In this document: piece by piece, positions 33,721 to 42,221 of the stretch | Layout: each line of letters starts with the position of its first letter | Numbering within the stretch: position 1 is the stretch's first letter | Assembly: GCF_004912275.1 (NCBI RefSeq) | Contig: NZ_STGY01000016.1 | Span: 7,443-65,572 of the forward strand | Direction of reading: 5' to 3' | DNA: 58,130 nucleotides | Origin: Glycomyces buryatensis | GTDB taxonomy: Bacteria > Actinomycetota > Actinomycetes > Mycobacteriales > Micromonosporaceae | Program-made: the position numbers and the translations under genes | Notes under the pieces: model-generated | Told to the model about the DNA's origin: nothing | Databases searched by the model: none | The model's input: the letters and a program-made list of their open reading frames with translations, nothing else

Positions 33721-34613
33721 ATGCCAGAGATGATCTTGCGCTGCGCGATCACGAAAGTGATCAGCAGGGGCAGGCTCATAAGGATGATATAGGCGAAGAT
33801 CAGGTGCCAGTTCTGGAGATAGAGCCCGGCGCTGGCGACCTGGTAGAGGTTCAGCGGGAGCGTGTCGAGACGCCCGCCGACGACGAACAGCGCGTAGAAC
33901 ACGTCATTCCAGATGTACAGGCAGATCAGGATGGTCGCGGTGGCCAGCACCGGCCGCAGCAGCGGCAGGATGATCCGGGCGAACACCCGCGCCGGCCCGG
34001 CCCCGTCGACCCGCGCCGCCTCTTCCAGCTCGGGCGGGATCGTGCGGACGAAACCGGTCACGAAGAAGATCACAGTGGACAGATACATGCCCATGTAGAC
34101 GCCGATCATGCCGACGGCGGTGCCCGCCAGGCCGAGCTGGCGCAGCAGGAGCACGATCGTGACGACCGCCGGCGGCAGGACGATGCCGCTGATGCCCAGC
34201 GCGTAGACGGCCGCGAGCAGCTTCCCGCCGCGGCGCCCCAGGATCCAGGCGGCCATCGAACCGAGGATGAGCACCCCGAACACGGACGGGACCATCACCA
34301 GCAGGCTCCCGAAGAAGCCGGCCATCATCCGGCCGTCGCTGAAGACGCTGCCGAAGTTCTCGAACAGCTGCCAGTCGGTCGGCGCCGACAGGTTGGGGTT
34401 CAAGGCCTCCGACTGGTTCTTGGAGGCGGTCGCGATGACCAGCCAGAACGGGACGCCCAGAACCAGGAGCGCCGTCAGGATCGCGGCTATCGGCTGGATG
34501 AGCCCGCGCGGGCCCTTGGCCGGCGCCAGCACGGTGCTTCCGGCGGAGCGGGTCCGGTCCTGCTTCGGGGAGGACGTGCGGGTGGCGGTGGCGGTGGGAG
34601 CAGTGACGGTCAC
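33699..34613 (-). CDS. Carbohydrate ABC transporter permease (MalG type)
   Basis: A 304-residue inner permease of the CUT1 family. After a ~35-residue cytosolic lead there are six helices. The EAA loop is PPELEEAARVDGAGPARVFARIILPLLRPVLAT, which contacts the ATPase, and the C-terminus ISGITSGAVK is typical. The GTG start at 34613 overlaps the stop of the partner permease (GTGA). It imports oligosaccharides with the binding protein at 35764-37080. No CUT1 ATPase is encoded here, so a shared MsiK-like ATPase elsewhere is likely, as is usual in actinobacteria. Confidence 0.92.
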   Translation of the reverse strand: MTVTAPTATATRTSSPKQDRTRSAGSTVLAPAKGPRGLIQPIAAILTALLVLGVPFWLVIATASKNQSEALNPNLSAPTDWQLFENFGSVFSDGRMMAGFFGSLLVMVPSVFGVLILGSMAAWILGRRGGKLLAAVYALGISGIVLPPAVVTIVLLLRQLGLAGTAVGMIGVYMGMYLSTVIFFVTGFVRTIPPELEEAARVDGAGPARVFARIILPLLRPVLATATILICLYIWNDVFYALFVVGGRLDTLPLNLYQVASAGLYLQNWHLIFAYIILMSLPLLITFVIAQRKIISGITSGAVK

Positions 34614-35515
34614 AGGACGTCCTCTCGCTTGCGGAGGTACCGGATGACGGGGAAGGCCAGAATGGTCACCATCAGGAACAGCACCAGGCTCATGGTCGTG
34701 GCCTGGGCGAACAGTCCCTGCCCGAAGGTCCGGAAGATGAAGATGTTCAGCATTTCGGTGGTCCCGCCGGGGCCGCCCTCGGTGGTCGCCTGGACGATGT
34801 CGAAGCCGTTCATCGAACCGAGCAGGGCCGTCGCGACGTTGAACGTCACGGCCGGGGCGAGTAGCGGGAACCTGATGGAGCGGAACATGGTCCAGCGGCT
34901 CGCGCCGTCGAGGTGGGCCGCCTCCAGGATGTCCTCGTTGATGGTCTTGAGCCCGGCCAGGTAGATGAGCATCGACAGGCCCATCCACTTCCACGCGTGC
35001 ACGACGGCGACGACCACGATCGTCCAGGTCGTGCTGCCCAGCCACGGGATCGTCACCTCGGCACCGGTGAGCGAACCCAGGATCCAGTTGAGCGCCCCGT
35101 CGGGTTTGAGCAGCGCCTGGAAGATGTAGCCGACCGCGAGCGCCGACATGATCACCGGGACGAAGAACGCGACCCGGACGGCGCGGTTGACGCGCGTGTC
35201 GCGCTCCAGCAGCAGCGCCAGCCCGAGCCCGAAGGCGTTCTGGAGGATCGCCACCAGCACCGCGTAGATCAGCGTCACCTTGAGCGAGTTCAGCAGGGTG
35301 CCGTTGGAGAACAACGAGGTGAAGTTGTCGACCCCGGCGAAGTTGATGGCGCTCTTGAAGCTCGACCAGTCGGTGAACGCGTACACGAAGTTGAACAACG
35401 TGGGCACGAAGAAGAACACGACCAGGATCGCGAGCGCGGGGATCAGGAACCACAGCGGATGGTCCTGACGGCGGGAGCGGGGCGCCCCCTTGGTGAGACT
35501 GAGGTTCGTGGCCAC
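34610..35515 (-). CDS. Carbohydrate ABC transporter permease (MalF type)
   Basis: A 301-residue CUT1 permease. It has six membrane segments from PLWFLIPALAILVVFFFVPTLFNFVYAF to VLFLMVTILAFPVIRYL. The EAA loop is INEDILEAAHLDGASRWTMFRSIRFPLLAPAV. It forms the heterodimer with the MalG-type gene, coupled through GTGA. A 248-bp gap with a hairpin and a MITE-like inverted repeat separates it from the binding-protein gene, which is unusual for such operons and may change its expression. Confidence 0.92.
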   Translation of the reverse strand: MATNLSLTKGAPRSRRQDHPLWFLIPALAILVVFFFVPTLFNFVYAFTDWSSFKSAINFAGVDNFTSLFSNGTLLNSLKVTLIYAVLVAILQNAFGLGLALLLERDTRVNRAVRVAFFVPVIMSALAVGYIFQALLKPDGALNWILGSLTGAEVTIPWLGSTTWTIVVVAVVHAWKWMGLSMLIYLAGLKTINEDILEAAHLDGASRWTMFRSIRFPLLAPAVTFNVATALLGSMNGFDIVQATTEGGPGGTTEMLNIFIFRTFGQGLFAQATTMSLVLFLMVTILAFPVIRYLRKREDVL

Positions 35516-35546
35516 GGTGCTGGCGATTCCTTTCTGGCTGACGCGG

Positions 35547-35717
35547 CTAGGTGGGTGGTCGTCGATTGGGGAGGTCCGCAGTGCGCTAGGATATTTTTCC
35601 GCTCCCTAGGCGGCCGAATGTTCGCCTACCGAGAGTTGTAAGCGGACGTTCGATAACGACGGGAGCGGGAAAATAGACCGGGCAATGCTCCTGCACAATC
35701 GGCGACCACCCACCTAG
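35547..35717. mobile_element. 171-bp MITE-like inverted-repeat element between the binding-protein and permease genes
   Basis: The ends are near-perfect 21-bp inverted repeats (35547-35567 and 35697-35717, one mismatch) beginning CTAGGTGGGTGGTCG. CTAG at both outer ends can be read as a target duplication. Complementarity continues inside: TATTTTTCCGCTCCC (35592-35606) pairs with GGGAGCGGGAAAATA (35661-35675), with one G-T pair, and weaker matches extend toward the centre. The whole segment folds as one long imperfect hairpin and encodes nothing. It fits a miniature inverted-repeat transposable element; a large regulatory hairpin is the alternative. Confidence 0.55.
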
Positions 35718-35724
35718 GGATCGA

Positions 35725-35752
35725 GGGCGCCGGCCGGCGCGGGCCGGCGCCC
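35725..35752 (-). terminator. Intercistronic hairpin after the sugar-binding protein gene
   Basis: The perfect 11-bp stem GGGCGCCGGCC/GGCCGGCGCCC (35725-35735 and 35742-35752) has a 6-nt loop, 11 bp after the binding-protein stop. Such stems behind binding-protein genes stabilise the upstream mRNA and lower permease expression. Confidence 0.6.
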
Positions 35753-35763
35753 CGTGAACTGGG

Positions 35764-37080
35764 CTAGAAGCCCTCGGCGCCTTGGGCCTTCGCGAGCTCG
35801 GCGAACTGGCTCTGGGTCGCCTCGGCGACCTCGACCGGGGTCTTCGTCCCCTGGATCATGTCGGCCAGGTAGATGTACAGGTCCGGGTTGGCGATCGCCA
35901 GCGCCTGCATGGAACCGACCGAGGAACCCACCGATTCGCTCACGGACAGCAGGGCGTCCGGCACGCCGGCGGGAGTCTCCACGCCTTCCTGGAGGGAGAC
36001 CGTCGACTGAGCATTGACGAACTCCTCGTAGCCGTCGCCCATCCAGTAGGACAGCAGCTGGCGGGCGGCGGACTCGCGCTGCTCGTCACCGGTCTTGAAC
36101 GCCACCAGCGCATTCGACTGGTCCGGGATGAACGTGCCGACGTTGCCGGACGGCGAGATCGGGAAGAAGCCGATCTTCTGGTTGAGCTCGTCGGTGTCGG
36201 CGAGCGACTGAAGCTGCCCGAAGTAGGAGTTGACCTGCATGACCATGGCGGCGTCGCCGTTGAGCAGTGCCTCGCCCTGGTCCTCGAAGGTGGCCGTCTT
36301 GATGTCCTCGTTGAACAGGCCTTCGTCGATGAGCGCCTTGAAGTTGTCGATGGCGCCCTGGATGGTCGGGTCGGTGAACTTCTCCTCGCCGGAGTTCACC
36401 CGGTCCCACAGGCCGTCGGCTGCGGCGTCGGCCAGCTGGGTCTGCACCCACCACTGGGTGGCCCACTGGTCGGCGGCCATCTCGTAGAACGGGGTGGTGC
36501 CCTCGGACTTGAAGTCGCGGGCGGTCTCGATGAAGGAGTCCCAGTCGGTGATGGAGGCCGGGTCGATCCCGGCGGCCTCGAAGACCTCCTTGTTGTAGTA
36601 GACGCCCTCGACGGCCGGGGTCGTGATCAGCGCGGCGTAGCGGGTGTCGTCCAGCAGGCCGGTCATGTCGCGCAGCTCGGGCTGGTAGGAGTCGAGCCAC
36701 GGCGCGTCGTCCAGGACCTGGAGGTTCTGGGACGCGTTGAGCGCGGTCAGCTGCGAGGCGGTGGGCTGCCAGAACGCCAGGTCGGGCTTGTCGCCGGTGG
36801 CGACCTTGGTCTGGACGCCCTGCTCGTAGGGGTCGGGGATCGTGACGACCTCGACCTCGGCGCCGGTGAGCTCTTCGAAGCCGGCGATCACGCTGTCGGG
36901 CACGGTGTTCGAGTTCTGGGCGGCCCAGATGGTGAGGGTGGTGCCGGAGAGGTCGGCGTCCTGCGCGGGCCAGTCGACCGGGCCGCCGGAGCCGGTGTCG
37001 GCGCCGGGGTCCGAGCACGCGGAGAGCGCGAGGGTTCCGGCGGCGGCGAGCGCCAGCACGTTGCGGAACTTGTTCTTCAT
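35764..37080 (-). CDS. Extracellular sugar-binding lipoprotein of a CUT1 ABC importer
   Basis: A 438-residue family 1 solute-binding protein. The lipobox is LALSACSDPG (Cys near residue 22). The mature protein starts with TTLTIWAAQNSNTVPDSVIAGFEELTGAEVEVVTI, typical of oligosaccharide binders, and has TPAVEGVYYNKEVFEAAGIDP, the conserved hinge region. It delivers sugar to the two permeases downstream. Its ribosome site AGGAG overlaps the TAG of the GH36 gene, so the two are translated together. Galactosides are the likely ligand from context. Confidence 0.92.
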   Translation of the reverse strand: MKNKFRNVLALAAAGTLALSACSDPGADTGSGGPVDWPAQDADLSGTTLTIWAAQNSNTVPDSVIAGFEELTGAEVEVVTIPDPYEQGVQTKVATGDKPDLAFWQPTASQLTALNASQNLQVLDDAPWLDSYQPELRDMTGLLDDTRYAALITTPAVEGVYYNKEVFEAAGIDPASITDWDSFIETARDFKSEGTTPFYEMAADQWATQWWVQTQLADAAADGLWDRVNSGEEKFTDPTIQGAIDNFKALIDEGLFNEDIKTATFEDQGEALLNGDAAMVMQVNSYFGQLQSLADTDELNQKIGFFPISPSGNVGTFIPDQSNALVAFKTGDEQRESAARQLLSYWMGDGYEEFVNAQSTVSLQEGVETPAGVPDALLSVSESVGSSVGSMQALAIANPDLYIYLADMIQGTKTPVEVAEATQSQFAELAKAQGAEGF

Positions 37081-37090
37081 TGAATTGCTC

Positions 37091-39196
37091 CTATTTCCGT
37101 GAGAGGGAATGTGCGGTCAGGCGCAGGGTGCGCGCCGCGATGTCGGTGTCGTTCGCCTGGACGGTGAGGGTGCCGGTCGCCGCGTCCCAGTCGGTCTTCC
37201 ATTCGGGAAGGTCGGCGGGGAACACGGTCTGAACGGTGATGTCGCTTCCGGCCAGGTGGGGGAAGTGCAGTTCGGTGGCGGCGGGGCCGCCGCGGCGCCA
37301 GACCGAGACGAGTTCCTCGCCGCCGTGGCGCAGGGCCAGGGCGACCCACGGGTCGGTCCAGCCGGGCAGTCCGGCGGGCCAGTGGGCGTGGGCGGCGGCG
37401 ATGAAGGCGCGCAGGTCCTTGGCGGTGGCGACGGCGGTGGCGACCATGTCGCGCTGGCCGCCGGTCATCTCGTTGAGGTGGCCGGAGACGTAGTAGCGGC
37501 CGAGCAGGCCGGTGACGAGGCAGAACGCGGCCTCCTCGTCCGTCATGGACGGCTGCGGGTAGGCCCAGCTCGCGGCCTGCTCGGGCAGGATCGAGATCGG
37601 CGCGGCGGCGGCGATGGGCGGGTACTTGGTGAAGTCCTGCTGGTCCGAGGTGGACTGCATGGCGAGGCGGGACAGGACCGCGAAGTCCATGCGCATCGCG
37701 CCGGAGGCGCAGCTCTCGATGACCAGGTCCGGGTGGCGGTCCAGGAGGCTGTCGAGCCAGGCGAGGTGGGCCCGGTTGTGGCCGAGCAGGCCGTCGCCGA
37801 CGCTGTCGGCCTCGTGGTCGGTGCCGGGGCCGGGGTTGATGTTGTAGTCGAACTTGAAGAAGCCGACGCCGAAGTCGGCGACGAGCCGGTCGACGACCGC
37901 GTCGAGGTGGGCGACGGCGGCGGGGTGGCGCAGGTCCAGGTGGTAGCGGTGGTGCTCGACGACGCGCTGGCCGTGCCGCAGCAGGAACGCTTCGCGCGGA
38001 AGGGAATCGGCGATGGGGCTGCGGACGCCGACGACCTCGGGTTCGAGCCACAGGCCCGGGACCATGCCGACGTCGCGAATGGCGTCGATGACCTCGCCGA
38101 AGCCGCCGGGGAAGCGGGTGGTGGAGGGGAGCCATTCGCCGACGGTGTCCCACCAGTGGCCGGAGTCGTCGTACCAGCCGGCGTCGATGCAGAACGTCTC
38201 GGCGCCCGCCTCGGCGGCGGCGGCGATGAGCGGAAGCAGTTTGTCCGTGGTCGGGTCGCCGTTGAGGGTGTTCATGTAGTCGTTGAAGATGACGGGCATG
38301 GCCGCGTTGTCGGGGTGTTCGCGGCGCGCGGCGCGGCGGAAGTCGGTGAGGGCGGCGAGGGCGTCCTCGAAGGCCGTTCCGACCGCGATGGTCGCGGGCA
38401 CGGTGGTGAAGGTTTCGCCGCTGCGGAGGAGCCGGGTCCAGGACGAGTCGGCGTCGGTCGGGCCGGAGAGGGCGAAGTAGCCGCCAGCGGTGTCCTCACC
38501 GAGTTCCCAGCGCCAGGCGCCATTGTGCTCGATCTGCCAGATGAGGGCGAGCCCGGCGTCCGCGGATTCGACGGCGCCGACCGGCAGGTGGCGGCCGGTC
38601 GACCAGGTCCCGTCGGAGGTGACGGTGAGGGCGCCGCGCGGGTCGTGCCCGGTGAGGTCCTCGGCGAGCGGCGGGAAGTCGGGGCCGCGCAGCGGCGTAC
38701 GGGTCCAGCGGCCCTCGCCGAGCCAGTCGCCGGTGCCGGACAGGCGCTGCCAGCCGTCGAACTTGTCGTCCGCGCCGTATCGCGGGGTGAAGCCCATCGA
38801 CAGGGAGGCGACCGATCGGAGCACGATCGGGCGCTCGCCGGTGGCCGCGACGGTGACGCTGGAGCGGATCGCGGCGGGGGCAGCGTCGAGCGATTCGAGG
38901 GTGATCAGCGCTTCGACACCGTCCGCGACCTGCGTGATCTGGAGTCTGCGGCCGCCTTCGAAGGTCTCTTCGGCGTGGGAGGAGTAGCGCAGGTGCGAGC
39001 CCAGTTCGGTGTGCACGAGTCGGTCGGACGCGGGCACGTGGCCCTGGTCGGCCGTCAGGATCTCCACCAGCGGCATCGCATGGACGGCCAGCTCCTCATC
39101 GCCTCTCGTCAGGCGCACGGTGCGCACGGGAGAGTCGGTGTCCCACTCGAATCGGAGCTCGAGATGGGAACTGCCCCAAGACAACTGCTCAGTCAC
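37091..39196 (-). CDS. Alpha-galactosidase, GH36 family
   Basis: A 701-residue intracellular enzyme removing terminal alpha-galactose. The N-terminal beta-supersandwich is followed by the barrel with FCIDAGWYDDSGHWWDTVGEW. The nucleophile is Asp450 in FFKFDYNIN, the substrate loop is ESCASGAMRMD, and the acid/base is Asp518 in QSTSDQQDF. The GTG start at 39196 has AAAGGGG upstream. It is the first gene of a galactoside operon (GH36, binding protein, two permeases, LacI, GH42). A promoter with -35 TTGAAA inside a LacI-type palindrome reads into it from the divergent intergenic region. Confidence 0.94.
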   Translation of the reverse strand: MTEQLSWGSSHLELRFEWDTDSPVRTVRLTRGDEELAVHAMPLVEILTADQGHVPASDRLVHTELGSHLRYSSHAEETFEGGRRLQITQVADGVEALITLESLDAAPAAIRSSVTVAATGERPIVLRSVASLSMGFTPRYGADDKFDGWQRLSGTGDWLGEGRWTRTPLRGPDFPPLAEDLTGHDPRGALTVTSDGTWSTGRHLPVGAVESADAGLALIWQIEHNGAWRWELGEDTAGGYFALSGPTDADSSWTRLLRSGETFTTVPATIAVGTAFEDALAALTDFRRAARREHPDNAAMPVIFNDYMNTLNGDPTTDKLLPLIAAAAEAGAETFCIDAGWYDDSGHWWDTVGEWLPSTTRFPGGFGEVIDAIRDVGMVPGLWLEPEVVGVRSPIADSLPREAFLLRHGQRVVEHHRYHLDLRHPAAVAHLDAVVDRLVADFGVGFFKFDYNINPGPGTDHEADSVGDGLLGHNRAHLAWLDSLLDRHPDLVIESCASGAMRMDFAVLSRLAMQSTSDQQDFTKYPPIAAAAPISILPEQAASWAYPQPSMTDEEAAFCLVTGLLGRYYVSGHLNEMTGGQRDMVATAVATAKDLRAFIAAAHAHWPAGLPGWTDPWVALALRHGGEELVSVWRRGGPAATELHFPHLAGSDITVQTVFPADLPEWKTDWDAATGTLTVQANDTDIAARTLRLTAHSLSRK

Positions 39197-39253
39197 GGCA
39201 CCCCTTTGTCTCGGCGGCCATGAGACGACCGCCTGGTCGCGATTGCAGTCGAA

Positions 39254-39282
39254 ACGATAGCCATATTTGAAATCGATTTCAA
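39254..39282 (-). promoter_or_regulatory. Promoter and LacI/GalR-type operator for the GH36 operon
   Basis: On the minus strand TTGAAA (39282-39277), a 17-bp spacer and TATCGT (39259-39254) form the promoter. The -35 is part of the perfect 16-bp palindrome TTGAAATCGATTTCAA (39267-39282), which fits GAAANCGNTTTC. A repressor bound here would cover the -35. Confidence 0.68.
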
Positions 39283-39290
39283 GTTGTGTC

Positions 39291-39319
39291 TTGAAATCGT
39301 TATCAAAAATCGGTACGGT
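39291..39319 (+). promoter_or_regulatory. Promoter and LacI/GalR-type operator for the clan GH-A gene
   Basis: TTGAAA (39291-39296), a 17-bp spacer and TACGGT (39314-39319) form the promoter. The -35 lies in TTGAAATCGTTATCAA (39291-39306), which matches the neighbouring palindrome at 14 of 16 positions. Confidence 0.65.
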
Positions 39320-39371
39320 CTACCTGCGATCGAAGGTCGTGACTATGTCTCAATGAGGAGAGGACAGATCG

Positions 39372-42065
39372 ATGAGGAGAAGGACGACTTTGGCAGCAGC
39401 TGCAGCGGCCGCCGCGGCCGCCGCCACCGGGATCTCGGTGCGGCCCGCGTTCGCCCAGACCGGAACCCTCGGCGTGGACTTCGCCACCCGCACAGGCGAT
39501 TTCCGCGGCGGTGCCACCGGCACGCTCTATGGCTTGGGCGACGAGGGAGCACCCACCCAGGCGCTCATCAACGGCGCCCACCTCACCAACACCTCGCAGA
39601 AGGCCCCCTACGGCACGCAGCACCCCTCCGGTGACGCGATCAAGGTCGAGGACGGATTCTTCACCAAGCACGGCAAGGACATGTACATCTACGTCCAGGA
39701 CTACTACCCCGACTGGCCCTACCACGGCAGCAGGCGCCCCGGGGACACCCGCACGTACAACCAGGAGGACGGCACCTACACCGAGGGCGGCAACGGCGTC
39801 TGGGACTACCTCGAAATCGTCGAGTTCGTCGCCGAGGCCGTCGCGACGGACTCCGATCGCCCCCAGGACTACATCCTGATCCCCTTCAACGAGCCGGACG
39901 GCAACTGGTACACCGACTGGCCGAACCAGAAGGACCAGTTCCTCGCCGACTGGCAGGCCGCCTACGAGAAGATCCAGGAGGTCTGGGAGCGCCACGGCCT
40001 CGGGCACGCCCGCATCGCCAGCGCCGCCGACACCCGCTGGCAGCCCCAGCGCAGCGCCGACATCCTCGCCTTCGCCAAGGAGAACGGCTCGCTGCCGGAC
40101 ATCACCATCTGGCACGAGTTGGGCATCGACAACCTCGGCACCTACCGGGGCCACTTCGACGACTACCGCGCACTCGAAGCGTCCCTCGGCATCGACCCGA
40201 TCCCGGTGAACATCAACGAGTACGGGATGCTGCGCGACATGAGCGTCCCCGGACAGCTCGTCCAGTGGTTCAGCATGTTCGAGGACACCAAGGTGGACGC
40301 CCAGACCGCGTACTGGAACTACGCCGGGAACTTCTCCGACAACTCGGCCCGCCCGAACGGCGCGAACGCCGGCTGGTGGATGTTCAAGTGGTACGGCGAC
40401 CTCGAAGGCTCCGAGACCGTCCAGGTGAATCCCCCGGCGCTCAATGCCGTCGACACCCTCCAGGGCATCGGGGCCATCGACGAGGCCAACCGGCGCGCCA
40501 CCGTGCTGTGGGGCGGTACCGGCGACGACGTCGCACTGGAGCTGAGCGGGCTCGACGCCGCCGTCTTCGGCGACCGCGTCGACGTCGAGGTCCGCGAGAT
40601 CGCGCTGATCGGCGCCGAAGGCCTAGCGGGCAACCCGCGCGTCATCGCCACCGCGGACGGGGTCTCCCTCGACGGCGGCACGCTGCGCCTGGACGTGGCG
40701 AGCTACGACCGGTACGCGGGCTACCAGCTCGTGCTCACCCCCGAGCAGTCCCGCGACGTGGAGGGCTCGGCCGCGGCCCAGCCCTGGACCGCCGCCATCG
40801 AGGCCGAGGACCTGGCGATCACCGATGCCACGGTGTATTCCCATGACCCCCAAGGCAACGGCGGCTGGCAGTTCCTCTCCTCCGGCGGACAAGACGTCGG
40901 CTCGTTCAACAAGGTCGGCTCCCGCGCCGACTGGGCGGTCGAGGTGCCCCACGACGGCACCTACCGCCTCCAGGTCATCGGCGGCGCCCCCGGCATCCCC
41001 GGCAGGCACGCGCTGTTCGTCGACGGCTCCCTGGCCGACACCATCCAGTACACGGCCGACCTGGGGCTCAACGCGACGAGCCAGTGGCAGTACCGCGGCA
41101 GCGCCGAGGTCCTGGTCGAACTGAGCGCGGGTGCCCACACCCTGTCCATCCGCGCCAGCGCCGACGGCGCGGCCGTCCTGCCGAACTCGGACATCACCCT
41201 CGACAAGGTCTCACTGACCTCAGTGGAGGAAGGTGAGCCGACGCAGTACCCGGCCTCGGTGTTCCGCCTGTACAACGGCGCCGCGCTGGTTTGGGACGGC
41301 TCGATCCGAGGCGGAGCGGCCCTGAGCGGCGGCGCCAGAGCCGACCTGTACGCGACGGCGATCGAGACCGGCTACTACGACCTGGTGGTGGACTGGGCGT
41401 CCACCGCCGCCGCGTCGGTGAGGTTGGCCGTCAACGGAAGGCCGACGGTCACCGTGGAGGCCTCCGGAGCCGGGCGCTGGACCTCGACGGCCAGGGTCCA
41501 CCTAGTCGAGGGCATCAATGAGATCGAGCTCGGCTCGTCGGGCGCGACCATCGGGTCGCTCACGACCGTACGGGCCCGGACCGCCGACGAGTCCTCCGTG
41601 GCGATCGAGGCCGAGGACGCCGTGCTGCACGGTGAAGCGGCCGTGGAGATCCTGGAAGACGGCTCGGGCTCCAACGCCTCCGGTATGGCCTATGTCGGGT
41701 GGATCGGCAACGGGTCGGGCAACGCGATCGAACTCCCCCGCGACGGCTTCGCCGAGCCGGGCGATTACGACGTGACCGTCCACTACGCGAACGCGGAGCT
41801 GTCCGGCGACCACGACTACAACCCCCAGGTGGTCGACCGCCGCCTGGAGGTCCAGGAGGGGACGACGCCGGTCGGCGACGCCTACTTCCGCTACACCTAC
41901 TCGTGGGACAGCTTCTGGGAGCGGACCATCGCCGTCACGCTGTCCACTGGGGATGAAACCCTGCGGCTGGGCAATGCGGACGCCTGGGCCCCGAACATCG
42001 ACCGGGTGATCGTCTCACCGCGCGTCCTGGGGAACCCGGAGACGAAGCGCAGAAGCGGTCGTTAA
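39372..42065 (+). CDS. Secreted clan GH-A glycoside hydrolase (GH39-like?) with three beta-sandwich modules
   Basis: An 897-residue extracellular enzyme. The signal peptide contains an 11-alanine run and ends near PAFAQ. The catalytic TIM barrel (about 35-390) has the clan-A pair Glu174 in PFNEPDGNWY and Glu283 in NINEYGM. A short beta domain follows. The last half holds three beta-sandwich modules: a CBM35/6-like one (about 476-617, IEAEDLAIT), a second (about 625-735), and another CBM35-like one (about 740-885, IEAEDAVLHG). Some GH39 enzymes release galactosyl-arabinose from arabinogalactan, which would fit the GH36/GH42 neighbours, but the family call is tentative. GAGGAGAGGAC precedes the ATG. 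It is divergent from GH36 with shared operators. Confidence 0.8.
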   Translation: MRRRTTLAAAAAAAAAAATGISVRPAFAQTGTLGVDFATRTGDFRGGATGTLYGLGDEGAPTQALINGAHLTNTSQKAPYGTQHPSGDAIKVEDGFFTKHGKDMYIYVQDYYPDWPYHGSRRPGDTRTYNQEDGTYTEGGNGVWDYLEIVEFVAEAVATDSDRPQDYILIPFNEPDGNWYTDWPNQKDQFLADWQAAYEKIQEVWERHGLGHARIASAADTRWQPQRSADILAFAKENGSLPDITIWHELGIDNLGTYRGHFDDYRALEASLGIDPIPVNINEYGMLRDMSVPGQLVQWFSMFEDTKVDAQTAYWNYAGNFSDNSARPNGANAGWWMFKWYGDLEGSETVQVNPPALNAVDTLQGIGAIDEANRRATVLWGGTGDDVALELSGLDAAVFGDRVDVEVREIALIGAEGLAGNPRVIATADGVSLDGGTLRLDVASYDRYAGYQLVLTPEQSRDVEGSAAAQPWTAAIEAEDLAITDATVYSHDPQGNGGWQFLSSGGQDVGSFNKVGSRADWAVEVPHDGTYRLQVIGGAPGIPGRHALFVDGSLADTIQYTADLGLNATSQWQYRGSAEVLVELSAGAHTLSIRASADGAAVLPNSDITLDKVSLTSVEEGEPTQYPASVFRLYNGAALVWDGSIRGGAALSGGARADLYATAIETGYYDLVVDWASTAAASVRLAVNGRPTVTVEASGAGRWTSTARVHLVEGINEIELGSSGATIGSLTTVRARTADESSVAIEAEDAVLHGEAAVEILEDGSGSNASGMAYVGWIGNGSGNAIELPRDGFAEPGDYDVTVHYANAELSGDHDYNPQVVDRRLEVQEGTTPVGDAYFRYTYSWDSFWERTIAVTLSTGDETLRLGNADAWAPNIDRVIVSPRVLGNPETKRRSGR

Positions 42066-42079
42066 GGAAGAGCGACTAG

Positions 42080-42110
42080 AGCGGGCCCCGGGGAAACCCC
42101 GGGGCCCGCT
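42080..42110 (+). terminator. Strong intrinsic terminator after the clan GH-A gene
   Basis: The perfect 14-bp stem AGCGGGCCCCGGGG/CCCCGGGGCCCGCT has an AAA loop and is followed by TTCT. It lies 14 bp past the stop codon. Confidence 0.8.
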
Positions 42111-42150
42111 TTCTCATCTGACCGCCGCCGCGAAAAAACTTCCGCGGGGC

Positions 42151-42177
42151 GGTCACATCCAAGTTCCGGGATCCGTC
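42151..42177 (+). promoter_or_regulatory. ECF41-type promoter (GGTCACA-N16-CGTC) upstream of the AhpD-like gene
   Basis: GGTCACA (42151-42157) and CGTC (42174-42177) are exactly 16 bp apart, 44 bp before the ATG. The -10 is the exact ECF41 consensus and the -35 differs in its first base. Carboxymuconolactone-decarboxylase-type genes are classic ECF41 targets. This site is 36-50 kb-scale distant from either sigma gene in the window arrangement of 5683 and 57120. Confidence 0.62.
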
Positions 42178-42221
42178 ATGGAGGTGAATCAGGAAGCAAA
42201 GGTCGAGAAAGGACCAACATC

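Noticed and set aside
37109..39223. 704-codon plus-strand frame across the alpha-galactosidase gene
   Set aside because: Antisense shadow with Gly/Val/Glu bias; the GH36 catalytic residues are on the minus strand.
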